Assembly: GCA_944326255.1 (NCBI GenBank)
Contig: CALVDG010000009.1
Span: forward strand, 16,747 to 80,746
DNA from: an uncultured Bacteroidales bacterium
GTDB taxonomy: Bacteria; Bacteroidota; Bacteroidia; Bacteroidales; UBA932
Reading direction: 5' to 3'
DNA: 64,000 nucleotides
Part shown: in pieces, positions 23,927 to 31,958 of the stretch
Position numbering within the stretch: the first letter of the stretch is position 1
How the letters are laid out: every line of letters starts with the position of its first letter
The notes under the pieces: generated by a model
Told to the model about the DNA's origin: nothing
The model's database searches: none
Seen by the model: only the letters and a program-made list of their open reading frames with translations
Made by a program: the position numbers and the translations under genes

Positions 23927-24865
23927 ATGGAATCCCCTTTTACCTACAACTGCACTGCCTCCGGGAACAGTTTCCTCGCGAGAAAGAAGGAAGTCAGTCA
24001 GACCGTCCTCAACATCCGCAGCAGAGTCCACACCGTAATCTACGAGCCGCCCAAGACCGGCAAACAGTCCCTGATAGACATGGCACTCGCCCAGACCGGG
24101 CTTACTCCGGCCGTCATAGACATGATAAGCATGATAGACTCTGACGAGCTGCTTCATGCATTGCAGGACACACCTGAGCACACCTTAGTATATATAAAGA
24201 ACTTTCAGAACATACTGCGGTTGCCGGACTGGGAGAGAGCAGCGGCCGATCTGAGTCACCGGATGCAGAGTGACGATGCCCCCGCCTACATCCTGTCCGG
24301 TTCAGGGATAAACGCCATGAAGCATATCTTTGAGGAGAAAAAACTCTTCTACCGGCAGTACGAGAGGGTAAGGCTCTCCCCCATAGACGAGCGTTCCGTC
24401 ACCGACCATATCATCAGGACATTCCTGAAAGTCGGCAGGGTCGTGGAGCAGAGCCAGGCCGAACGCATCTACAACACAGCGGACGGACACCCCTGGTACA
24501 TCTGGCAGATAGCCGACACCTGCTTCAACCTGACAAAGGGATACCTCAGCGACAACATCATCACCGAAGCCGTGGACTCCCTGCTGTACACGCACTCAGT
24601 CAGGTTTCAGGAGACCGTGGACAATCTGAGCCGGTATCAGCTGTATTTCCTGAGAGCGGTCTTCGACGGCATCTCCAAGGCCAGCTCCTCGGAAGTGATT
24701 GAGCGTTACCGCCTCAACTCCTCCGCCAATGTACACCGCATTAAGGAGGCCCTAACCAAAAAGGAGGTCATCCATATCGACGGACAGGACACTCCGAGGA
24801 TCATCGACCCTATCTTCCGGCTATGGCTGAAGAGATTCTATTTCAAGGACAATAAAGAACAATAA
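23927..24865 (+). CDS. Degenerate P-loop ATPase-family protein (probable pseudo-ATPase)
   Basis: The 312-residue protein starts 'MESPFTYNCTASGNSF', the N-terminus typical of a Bacteroidota ATPase family that normally reads 'NPF.YG..V.G..F..R..E'. It keeps that family's late landmarks: 'ILSGSGINAMKHIF', 'HPWYIWQIADTCF', 'SSANVHRIKEALTKKEVI' and 'IIDPIFRLWLKRFY'. The Walker A position reads 'YEPPKTGKQSL' (Lys46 kept, Gln where Ser/Thr is needed). The Walker B position reads 'TLVYIKNFQNI', where the family has Asp-Glu. Nucleotide hydrolysis is therefore doubtful. Composition is normal for the chromosome, unlike the pair at 20912-23109. The ATG at 23927 follows a -7 element. The sirtuin gene starts 4 bases after its stop. 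Confidence 0.75.
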   Translation: MESPFTYNCTASGNSFLARKKEVSQTVLNIRSRVHTVIYEPPKTGKQSLIDMALAQTGLTPAVIDMISMIDSDELLHALQDTPEHTLVYIKNFQNILRLPDWERAAADLSHRMQSDDAPAYILSGSGINAMKHIFEEKKLFYRQYERVRLSPIDERSVTDHIIRTFLKVGRVVEQSQAERIYNTADGHPWYIWQIADTCFNLTKGYLSDNIITEAVDSLLYTHSVRFQETVDNLSRYQLYFLRAVFDGISKASSSEVIERYRLNSSANVHRIKEALTKKEVIHIDGQDTPRIIDPIFRLWLKRFYFKDNKEQ

Positions 24866-24869
24866 TACC

Positions 24870-25556
24870 ATGAAGAGACTGGCAGTGCTCTCCGGTGCAG
24901 GAGTCAGCAAGGAGAGCGGAATCAACACATTCAGGGACTCCGGAGGACTTTGGGAACAGTACCCGGTGGAGGAGGTGGCCTCCATAGAAGGCTGGTACCG
25001 CAACCCCGGCCTGGTCCTGGACTTCTACAATGCCCGCAGGCGGGACGTACAGCACAGGGAGCACAATGAGGCCCACAGGATTATAGCGGAACTTGAAAAG
25101 GACTTCAAGGTGACGGTCATCACCCAGAACATAGACAACCTGCACGAGAGAGCCGGCTCCACCGACATCATCCACCTGCACGGGGAGATTACCAAGGCCC
25201 GCGGCGAGCACTCCCTTCAGCCAGTATACGATATCGGCTACAACGACATACATCTGGGAGACAAGGACAGCCGGGGCGAACAGCTGCGTCCGCACATCGT
25301 CTGGTTCGGCGAGCCGGTGCCCATGATTGAAAAAGCCGCAGAAGTTGTCTCCAGATGCGACATTCTGCTGGTCATCGGCACATCGCTGGCCGTCTACCCC
25401 GCCGCCGGTCTGGTAGGCTACATCCGCGACGGAGTACCGGTCTACCTCATCGACCCCAACCCCATCTCCCTGCACTACAGCCACTACACCCAGATACAGG
25501 ACGTAGCCACCTCCGGCATGCGGAAGTTCCGCGACCTGGCCGAATCCCTCAGATAA
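24870..25556 (+). CDS. SIR2-family NAD-dependent protein deacylase, zinc-less
   Basis: The 228-residue protein has the sirtuin core 'LSGAGVSKESGINTFRDSGG', 'VITQNIDNLHERAGS' (general-base region), 'IIHLHGE' with the catalytic His, 'RPHIVWFGEPVP', 'IGTSLAVYPAAGL' and 'YLIDPNP'. 'FYNARRR' matches the Tyr-x-x-Arg pair that marks SIRT5/CobB-type enzymes preferring succinyl or malonyl lysine. The four zinc-binding Cys between HLHGE and RPHIVWFGE are absent; that stretch contains no Cys at all. I recall similar Cys-less sirtuins in other Bacteroidota. It is tightly coupled to the pseudo-ATPase gene upstream. Confidence 0.9.
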   Translation: MKRLAVLSGAGVSKESGINTFRDSGGLWEQYPVEEVASIEGWYRNPGLVLDFYNARRRDVQHREHNEAHRIIAELEKDFKVTVITQNIDNLHERAGSTDIIHLHGEITKARGEHSLQPVYDIGYNDIHLGDKDSRGEQLRPHIVWFGEPVPMIEKAAEVVSRCDILLVIGTSLAVYPAAGLVGYIRDGVPVYLIDPNPISLHYSHYTQIQDVATSGMRKFRDLAESLR

Positions 25557-25600
25557 AAGAGCACGACCCTGCTCAACAACATACTCAGCCTGAATAAAAA

Positions 25601-25627
25601 AGCCGCACCCTGTGATTGAGTGCGGCT
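25601..25627 (-). terminator. Terminator for the lipoprotein gene at 25653-27248
   Basis: An 8-bp stem, AGCCGCAC/GTGCGGCT, with an 11-base loop is followed on the minus strand by TTTTTATTC. It could act weakly for the rightward sirtuin operon too. Its sequence is almost the same as the hairpin at 27337-27359. Confidence 0.8.
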
Positions 25628-25652
25628 TCATGTTTATAACATTCTCTGTAGA

Positions 25653-27248
25653 TTATTTGCTGTATACGGGACTTGCCTTACCGGCGAAATCCTTTGCTGA
25701 AAGAAGTGTTGAGACTTCTCTTTCAACATAATTTGCCCTGGGAGCAAATGCGGGAGCGTATCCACCACCTGTAAGATCGGCATAGTACTCGTCAAACAGA
25801 GCGTAATTTGTAGATTTACCGCTCTCGGTAAATGTTACCACCTCCATGAACATGTCACCGTAGTTGCCGTCAGCATCCACGCCTATTACACAAAGTGTCG
25901 TGGGCTCACTGTCAAATGCAACATAGAACAGAGGTGCGGGATCTCCTTCAAATGTCTGGTCACCCTGAGCCAAGGTAGCATCGTACAGTTCTGTCTGATC
26001 GGATGAAGTCACATCGCCGATCCAGAGGATATAGACACATGATTCCGCTCCGTTGGTGTACTCGAAGTCCACTGCCGCCAGAACAGGATTGCTCGGATCC
26101 TGAAGGAGGCTGCCATAGCCGGCATTATATGTTGCAAGATCCTCTATGGCCCAGTAATTGTCCATGCTGGCTGTCGCATATGCGTCAGTCGGCTGAGATT
26201 CTGTCGTGGTGAAAGTCTCTTTTGTCATCTCTGAATTATAAATTCCTGCAGCCACATCCACTCCGAATGCAACAGCATAGTATTCTGTACCAGGAGTCAT
26301 TCCACCCACCTCATAATCAGGCACATCACCGCGTAATGCATATTGTGCCAGCACTCCATATGCAACATACTGAGCTAAAATCTCGGACATTATATCTTCA
26401 TCCTCATATCCTGCCTCATACCAAGAATTATCTATGACTGTCACGAAATAATCTGCGCTCTTATCTGAAGGGAAAATATCCATAACCACACTGGTTGTCT
26501 TCGGCTGCAAATCAAATTCAAAAGTCAGCCCTGTCATCTGAGCCTCTTTGGTCATGAATTCCTTCTTAGCCATATCTGAAGTATATGTATTAGCCTCCGG
26601 ATCAATTCCGAATGCCACAAGATAGTATGTGGTGGCCGGACTGAGCCCTGCCACTGTATTACTATATTCTCCCTGAATAGCTTGTATATTCCCCCGAGAA
26701 AGAAGATCTTCCATAATGGCTACATCATCCATTCCAGCCTCATAAAAGGAATCATCTATGAACGCGATCATATAATACTCGTCATTATCCGAGGGGACTA
26801 CCGTAAATTCAGCTGTTGACACATCCGGCGTGACCGTGAGTTCAAATGTCAGGGGCTTGTCCCATGCTGCCTGAATGGCATTGAACTGCGCATCCACAGT
26901 CTGACCGTCTCCATACCCGTATGTCAGGGTGACTATCGCGCTTCTGTCAGCACCGCTTTCGTTCGCTTCAGCCACGAATGTGACAGTACCCTCTGTATCA
27001 CAGTTGATCTCACCCAGCCATGTCTCTGAGGACTTCGCACTGACTTGTCCTCCATCCACTGCATTGGTTATTGTATAAGAAATACTTTGCTCTCCGCCTT
27101 CGGGAGGTACGGTAAGGTTGCCGCTTACCTCTAATTCAATCTTGGGAGCATTGGGGTCCACCGGCTCATTGCCATTACCACCGTTGTTTTTCTCGCATCC
27201 GGCCAGAACCATCGCTCCGGCCATCAAAAGTAAGATACTTTTTTTCAT
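25653..27248 (-). CDS. Surface lipoprotein with BACON-like domain and tandem modules
   Basis: The 531-residue protein has a lipoprotein signal 'MKKSILLLMAGAMVLAGC' when started at the ATG ending at 27248. A BACON-like domain (about 30-125) has 'EGGEQSISYTITN', 'SSETWLGEI' and 'ESGADRSAIVTLTYGYGDG', very close to the equivalents in the lipoprotein at 3699-5927. Two tandem modules of about 120 residues follow, each with 'PSD...YF/YMI', 'S-F/W-YEAG-x-x-D-x-x-IM' and 'PGTEYYAVAFGVD' or 'PATTYYLVAFGID'. A further beta domain ends the protein. No catalytic motif is present; it is probably a surface binding protein. Confidence 0.75.
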   Translation of the reverse strand: MKKSILLLMAGAMVLAGCEKNNGGNGNEPVDPNAPKIELEVSGNLTVPPEGGEQSISYTITNAVDGGQVSAKSSETWLGEINCDTEGTVTFVAEANESGADRSAIVTLTYGYGDGQTVDAQFNAIQAAWDKPLTFELTVTPDVSTAEFTVVPSDNDEYYMIAFIDDSFYEAGMDDVAIMEDLLSRGNIQAIQGEYSNTVAGLSPATTYYLVAFGIDPEANTYTSDMAKKEFMTKEAQMTGLTFEFDLQPKTTSVVMDIFPSDKSADYFVTVIDNSWYEAGYEDEDIMSEILAQYVAYGVLAQYALRGDVPDYEVGGMTPGTEYYAVAFGVDVAAGIYNSEMTKETFTTTESQPTDAYATASMDNYWAIEDLATYNAGYGSLLQDPSNPVLAAVDFEYTNGAESCVYILWIGDVTSSDQTELYDATLAQGDQTFEGDPAPLFYVAFDSEPTTLCVIGVDADGNYGDMFMEVVTFTESGKSTNYALFDEYYADLTGGGYAPAFAPRANYVEREVSTLLSAKDFAGKASPVYSK

Positions 27249-27278
27249 ATTTAAATAATTTATTTGGTTAGATGATTG

Positions 27279-27286
27279 CAAATATA
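27279..27286 (-). promoter_or_regulatory. -7 element for the lipoprotein gene
   Basis: Minus-strand TATATTTG, 30 bases before the ATG, is the same octamer as before the lipoprotein gene at 3699-5927. Confidence 0.55.
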
Positions 27287-27336
27287 ATAATTTCCATTCA
27301 TCTTGTACACATATTCAACATCAATCAATAAAAAAA

Positions 27337-27359
27337 CCGCACCCTCTGATTGAGTGCGG
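27337..27359 (-). terminator. Terminator of rpmE
   Basis: Stem CCGCAC/GTGCGG with an 11-base loop, followed on the minus strand by a run of T. It lies 25 bases after the rpmE stop. Confidence 0.8.
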
Positions 27360-27384
27360 CTCTGCTGTATCCTGAAGAAGTGTA

Positions 27385-27636
27385 TTACTTCTGACGGTTC
27401 TTGTAACGCTGATAGAACTTGTCCACGCGGCCGGCGGTGTCCACCAGTTTCATCTTTCCGGTATAGAAAGGATGAGAGGTGTTGGAAATCTCGACCTTTA
27501 CGAGCGGATAGGTGACACCCTCAATATCTATGGTCTCCCTGGTGTTGACACAGGAACGGGTGATGAACACATGCTCGTTGGACATATCCTTGAATGCTAC
27601 AAGACGGTAGGATTCGGGATGTATACCTTTTTTCAT
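27385..27636 (-). CDS. rpmE2: 50S ribosomal protein L31 type B
   Basis: The 83-residue protein begins '[20 protein letters not shown]' and has '[24 protein letters not shown]', the type B hallmark. It lacks the CxxC zinc pairs of type A. Type B is the usual form in Bacteroidota. It has its own strong promoter and terminator. Confidence 0.96.
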   Translation of the reverse strand: MKKGIHPESYRLVAFKDMSNEHVFITRSCVNTRETIDIEGVTYPLVKVEISNTSHPFYTGKMKLVDTAGRVDKFYQRYKNRQK

Positions 27637-27664
27637 CTCTAAATGTTTTATTGGTTTCGGGCTG

Positions 27665-27695
27665 CAAAAATATACATATTTTTCTTATTCACAAA
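27665..27695 (-). promoter_or_regulatory. Consensus promoter for rpmE
   Basis: The minus strand carries TTTG (27692-27695), 19 bases, TATTTTTG (27665-27672), 28 bases before the ATG. Confidence 0.75.
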
Positions 27696-27774
27696 AAGAT
27701 TTGCCGAATTCGATTTCAGAGAGCCGCACATTACAGTGCCACGCTCCATCCAGCGCACAAGCCTATGCACCAGT

Positions 27775-28635
27775 TCAATCAGCATATTTTATCTCCCGCT
27801 TCTCTATCTTCACGGGTATGGTGCCGCCATCCTGATATGTAAGACGCTCTATCCAGTTTCCGCGGGAGTCCAGCGTTCTTTCAAATCGGAAAACAGTAGT
27901 ACGGGCCTCTCCTGAGAGAACCATATCGGAACAGAATCCTTTGTCATCATACTCCATAGAACTCTCCATCTTACCGAAAAGCATGCTGTCCGAGTACACG
28001 GAATCCCTGCGTCCCGTAGAGTCGTAGCTCATCCTGAACTCACTCAGTTTCTTATCCTTCAGGGAATACATGATATTTCCGGTATTGTACCCGCGCTCAT
28101 CATATGTCATAATACGGTATCCTGCCGGCTGGTCCTCCTTGAAAGAATAATCCACCTTGATACTGTCGTCTCCGAAATATCTGTACACCTCATACTTCTT
28201 CAGGCTGTCCTCGGCATCCGTAACTCTCATCGAATACAGGCGTCCTCCCTTATACGTGTATACAGTCTTCTCCAGCAAGCCCTTGGAAGACGACACCAGT
28301 TCTGTCTCCATAAGCTGTCCCTTGTCATTGTATACTGATGTCTGCTCAGAGACACAGTTCCCATCTTTATTGAAACGGCGCAGAAGTGTGGCATTACCGT
28401 CACCGTTGAACTCCACATAGATATTGTTCGACATGGGATCTATGTCTCCGGCCTTGTAACCGTCCTTAGTAGAATCCACCTTATAGGACACTGTCCTCAA
28501 AGACAGCACATTTCCTCTCAGTTCATACTTGGACGCATCGGTTTCCTGAACAGGTGACCAGGAATTACACGAAACAACGGCCAACGCCGACAGGCCGGCC
28601 AACGCGGCCGCCCCTAATCTCAGATATTTTCTCAT
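27775..28635 (-). CDS. Lipoprotein with YD/RHS-like beta repeats
   Basis: The 286-residue protein has an SpII signal 'MRKYLRLGAAALAGLSAL' ending in VVSC. An in-frame ATG three codons upstream (28644) is an alternative start; longer upstream extensions overlap the previous gene and would bury the signal. The body has repeated strands such as 'SVYNDKGQLMETEL', 'YTYKGGRLYSMRV', 'YDSTGRRDSVYSD' and 'MEYDDKGFCSDMV', the Y-x-D/G-x-x-G-R/Q-L pattern of RHS/YD or MORN-like repeats. The function is not known. It starts 10 bases after the namZ stop and is the last gene of the long bat string. Confidence 0.6.
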   Translation of the reverse strand: MRKYLRLGAAALAGLSALAVVSCNSWSPVQETDASKYELRGNVLSLRTVSYKVDSTKDGYKAGDIDPMSNNIYVEFNGDGNATLLRRFNKDGNCVSEQTSVYNDKGQLMETELVSSSKGLLEKTVYTYKGGRLYSMRVTDAEDSLKKYEVYRYFGDDSIKVDYSFKEDQPAGYRIMTYDERGYNTGNIMYSLKDKKLSEFRMSYDSTGRRDSVYSDSMLFGKMESSMEYDDKGFCSDMVLSGEARTTVFRFERTLDSRGNWIERLTYQDGGTIPVKIEKREIKYAD

Positions 28636-28645
28636 ATTTGTCATA

Positions 28646-29785
28646 TTAGTTGTTAATTGTCCTGAATGTCTTGACACGCACGAGCTGCTCGTCATACAGC
28701 ATATAACGGCGGGCTTTCCGTATCCATTTCTGTTCCTCCACCTTGATATGCTCCTTGAGATCTGTCCACGTGGCAACGCCTTTCACATAAGAGCCCATGA
28801 CATCGTCTCCAGCCACTGAGCGGAAACCGGATGTGTCCACCGGAAGACCGTCCGCCACCAGTTGCCGCATGATTCTCAGCGCGTGGGCCGTCGAATGATA
28901 CGGCACCCCTGGCCTCGGCAGCATCTGGAAACCGTAGCAGACCTCATCCTTATATCTGCCGAAACGCGGGGTAAACACCGTCTTGCGCAGGAATACTCCG
29001 GCATCGGAGAATCCGGACACATCGGCCTGTCTCAGATAACGTTCCATATACGGAGCCCCGAAGAGTTCGTAAGGCCGGGCCGTCCCCTCCCCATAACTCA
29101 GGTCCGTACCCGAAAGCAGTATCATGCCGCAATAAAAGTTCGATGTGAACAGTCCGGGGACATCCGGCCTGGGCGGAATACTCCACGGCATCAGATACTG
29201 GGTCGCCGGACGTACCATATAGGAGATGATATGCAGCGGGAACCTGGCCCCCAGCTCCGAATAGAAGAGGTTTGCCAGTTCTCCCAGGGTCAGGCCGTGC
29301 CGGTGCAGGATCCCGTCACTGGCGGTACCCTCCACCCACCGGCCGCAGATGTTCTCCCTGTCCAGGATATACATCGACACAGAGAGGCCGTCATGATGGA
29401 TTACTCTGAATATCTCATGCAGCAGCGCGGTCATACTGTCGTATCTGGAGCCGGTATCCTGATACTCTACGATGAGCGCATCGATGTCCTCCAGAGCACT
29501 CCGGTCCACAGGCGTGCCCGTCAGAAGCGGCACGAACTCACAGCCGTCAAGTCCAAGACCGGAATACCTGGCGGCTCCGGCAGGAGAACCCGCATCGGAT
29601 TCTCCGAAAATACCGGCTGCCGGATAAAATATTTTCTTCAGGCTGCCCCTGCGGTAAAGACTCTCAAACAGATACTCTTCTGTCTCAGGATTCCAGGCAG
29701 ACTGGTTGCACAGCACGGCAAGCCGACCTTTGCGCAGCACGACATCTTCCTGACGGTCCAGGGGCGTTGTTCGGAACGAGAACAT
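28646..29785 (-). CDS. namZ: DUF1343 / NamZ-family exo-N-acetylmuramidase-like protein
   Basis: The 379-residue protein has the DUF1343 order of motifs: 'GRLAVLCNQSAW', 'LIVEYQDTGSRYDSM', 'HGLTLGELANLF', 'DLSYGEGTARPYELFGAP' and 'CYGFQMLP'. Characterised family members (NamZ) remove terminal N-acetylmuramic acid from peptidoglycan fragments. It lacks a signal peptide at the chosen start, so a cytoplasmic or non-classical location is possible. The gene begins 2 bases after the glmM-like gene stop, which ties it to amino-sugar recycling. Some landmark residues differ from the standard pattern (Tyr-Gln-Asp for Ile-Gln-Asp), so substrate use is tentative. Confidence 0.75.
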   Translation of the reverse strand: MFSFRTTPLDRQEDVVLRKGRLAVLCNQSAWNPETEEYLFESLYRRGSLKKIFYPAAGIFGESDAGSPAGAARYSGLGLDGCEFVPLLTGTPVDRSALEDIDALIVEYQDTGSRYDSMTALLHEIFRVIHHDGLSVSMYILDRENICGRWVEGTASDGILHRHGLTLGELANLFYSELGARFPLHIISYMVRPATQYLMPWSIPPRPDVPGLFTSNFYCGMILLSGTDLSYGEGTARPYELFGAPYMERYLRQADVSGFSDAGVFLRKTVFTPRFGRYKDEVCYGFQMLPRPGVPYHSTAHALRIMRQLVADGLPVDTSGFRSVAGDDVMGSYVKGVATWTDLKEHIKVEEQKWIRKARRYMLYDEQLVRVKTFRTINN

Positions 29786-29787
29786 AA

Positions 29788-31179
29788 TCAGCCTATTATC
29801 GTCTTAACCATAGAGATGACATCGGTGGCTATCCTCTCAGCCCCGGCCTCGTCCTCAGCCTCGGAATAGACCCTGATGATCGGCTCGGTATTGGAGCGGC
29901 GCAGATGCACCCACATCCTCTCTCTGTCAAAGTCTATCTTGACTCCGTCGATATCGGTGATGCGCTCGGAGGCGTAGGCTTTCTTCACCTCTTCCAGCAC
30001 CTTGTCTATCAAATCCTTGTCGGACAACTCTATTCTGTTCTTGGAGATAGAGTAGCGGGGCAGGGATTCCCTCAGCGCGGAGACCTTCTTTCCCGACTCG
30101 GCTATGCTGCTCAGGAACAATGCTATGCCTATCAGCGCATCCCGGCCGTAATGCAGGTCCGGCACTATGACACCCCCGTTGCCCTCGCCGCCTATAACGG
30201 CTCCGGTACGCTTCATCTCGGCGGTCACATTGACCTCTCCCACTGCCGACGCCGTATAAGTGCATCCGCGGGCCTCGGTCACATCCCGCAGAGCACGGGA
30301 CGAGGAGAGATTGGAGACTGTAGGGCCGGGCCGCTTGGAAAGCACATAGTCAGCGACAGAGACAAGGGTGTACTCCTCTCCGAAGAAACTGCCGTCCTCG
30401 CAGACCAGGGCCAGACGGTCTACGTCCGGATCCACGGCTATACCCAGATCGGCTTTCTCCTCAGCTACTGTGCGGCATAGATCCACCAGATGGGACGGAA
30501 GGGGCTCCGGATTGTGCGCAAACTGTCCGGTAGGCTCGCAGTTAAGCTTTACGCACTCCACGCCCAAAGCGTCCAGCAGTCCGGGTACGGCGATGCCGCC
30601 GACTGAATTGACCGCATCCAGTACAGTCTTGAAATGCGCTTTTCTTATAGCTTCCCTGTTCACCAGCGGATGGGCCAGCACGGCCTGTATATGAGCGTCT
30701 GTAAAATCCTTTTCCACATACGAGCCGAGAGAGTCCACGCCGCAGTATTCAAACCTCTCCTCCCCGGCAATCCGTACAAGCTCGGCACCCTCGGCCGCAT
30801 TGAGGAACTCCCCGTGCTCATTGAGCAGTTTCAGGGCATTCCACTGCCTGGGATTGTGAGAAGCAGTAAGTATGATGCCTCCGTCGGCCTTCTCGAATAT
30901 CACGGCCATCTCCACAGTAGGCGTGGAAGCCAGGCCGGCGTTGACCACGTCTATGCCGCAGGCTCTGAGAGTCCCGCAGACTATCTCGTCCACCATAGGG
31001 CCGGAGATGCGCGCATCCCTTCCGACCACGACTTTCAGCCTGCAGTCCGTACCTTTTGCACGGAGCAGCATCGAGGCGTATGCCGATACGAATTTAACAA
31101 TATCCAGAGGTGTAAGCGATTCTCCACAAGTTCCTCCGACAGTGCCTCTGATACCGGAGATGGATTTAATAAGTGTCAT
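29788..31179 (-). CDS. glmM: Phosphoglucosamine mutase / phosphohexomutase
   Basis: The 463-residue protein is of the alpha-D-phosphohexomutase family: 'ISGIRGTVGG', 'VVGRDARISGP', the phosphoserine loop 'GGIILTASHNPRQWNALK', the metal loop 'IAVDPDVDRLALV', 'GGEGNGGVIVPDLHYGRDA' for sugar recognition, and 'RRSNTEPIIRVYSEA' for phosphate binding. The GEGNG form fits phosphoglucosamine mutase (glucosamine-6-phosphate to glucosamine-1-phosphate, for UDP-GlcNAc), but mannose or glucose use is not excluded. It is downstream of batE and upstream of namZ. Confidence 0.88.
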   Translation of the reverse strand: MTLIKSISGIRGTVGGTCGESLTPLDIVKFVSAYASMLLRAKGTDCRLKVVVGRDARISGPMVDEIVCGTLRACGIDVVNAGLASTPTVEMAVIFEKADGGIILTASHNPRQWNALKLLNEHGEFLNAAEGAELVRIAGEERFEYCGVDSLGSYVEKDFTDAHIQAVLAHPLVNREAIRKAHFKTVLDAVNSVGGIAVPGLLDALGVECVKLNCEPTGQFAHNPEPLPSHLVDLCRTVAEEKADLGIAVDPDVDRLALVCEDGSFFGEEYTLVSVADYVLSKRPGPTVSNLSSSRALRDVTEARGCTYTASAVGEVNVTAEMKRTGAVIGGEGNGGVIVPDLHYGRDALIGIALFLSSIAESGKKVSALRESLPRYSISKNRIELSDKDLIDKVLEEVKKAYASERITDIDGVKIDFDRERMWVHLRRSNTEPIIRVYSEAEDEAGAERIATDVISMVKTIIG

Positions 31180-31191
31180 AGTCCTTAAAGT

Positions 31192-31953
31192 TTATATTAT
31201 TTCTACATCTTCTGCTTCCATCCAGCCCTGCCTGCCGTCCGACAGTTCTATTCGGTACCACTCTCCCAGAGATTCCAGCACGGATATCCTGGTTCCCTCG
31301 TGCAGAATAAAGAGAGATTGGTCCGTAGAGCCGGGTGAGCTTTTGACACTGCTTACGGGTACGGTCACCACCGCCTCACCGTCAGACTCCAGAGCGGAGC
31401 GCAGGTTGAAAGCAAACACAGCGGATATTATCGTCATCAACAGGGCTGCCACAGCCAGGGCGAAAGCTGTCTTGCGCAGTGCCGGCGAGCCCCCGAAGCG
31501 GAACAGCAGCACCATTACTGCTGTAACCAGGAACAGGGCCAGCGCAATCCAGGCCCAGGCATCGGAGGACACCGTATCCCGGAATGCCTTTATCCATGTC
31601 AGCAGGATAAACTCCGGCACCTCGTCAATCCTGTCCAGGGTGTACTCCCGGGCTATCGCCAGGTTGACCTGCGCGTCCTCGTAGGAAGGATCCAGTTTGA
31701 GAGCCCTCTCATAATAGAGTATGGACTGCCCGAGGCAGTTGCCCAGCTTATAGTAGCAGTTGCCTATATTGTAATACAGTTCCCTGGAGACATAACCCTC
31801 CGCCTCCAAAGCGGAGAAGCAGTCCAGAGCCGCCTGATAATTCTCTTCCGTATAGTCCTTGACCGCCTGATTCCAGAGCGAGTCGGCATCCTGTGCGGAC
31901 AGCCATGCCGCCGACACTGTAAGGATGCCAAATATTATCATTATGCGTTTCAT
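31192..31953 (-). CDS. batE: BatE: TPR and SH3-domain membrane protein of the aerotolerance operon
   Basis: The 253-residue protein starts best at the ATG ending at 31953; an upstream TTG would also fit. It has a signal peptide, two or three TPR units ('ELYYNIGNCYYKLGNCLGQS', 'YYERALKLDPSYEDAQVNLA'), two transmembrane helices (about 130-150 and 160-182), and a C-terminal bacterial SH3 domain ('GTRISVLESLGEWYRIEL', 'GRQGWMEAEDVEII'). This is the BatE plan of Bacteroides. It follows batD after 5 bases. Confidence 0.85.
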   Translation of the reverse strand: MKRIMIIFGILTVSAAWLSAQDADSLWNQAVKDYTEENYQAALDCFSALEAEGYVSRELYYNIGNCYYKLGNCLGQSILYYERALKLDPSYEDAQVNLAIAREYTLDRIDEVPEFILLTWIKAFRDTVSSDAWAWIALALFLVTAVMVLLFRFGGSPALRKTAFALAVAALLMTIISAVFAFNLRSALESDGEAVVTVPVSSVKSSPGSTDQSLFILHEGTRISVLESLGEWYRIELSDGRQGWMEAEDVEII

Positions 31954-31958
31954 CTTAC

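Noticed and set aside
24870..25556. Sirtuin as a defence NADase (ThsA or DSR type)
   Set aside because: It is a short stand-alone CobB/SIRT5-like protein with the acyl-lysine Tyr-x-x-Arg pair, not fused to SLOG or large sensor domains; only the operon context keeps the question open.
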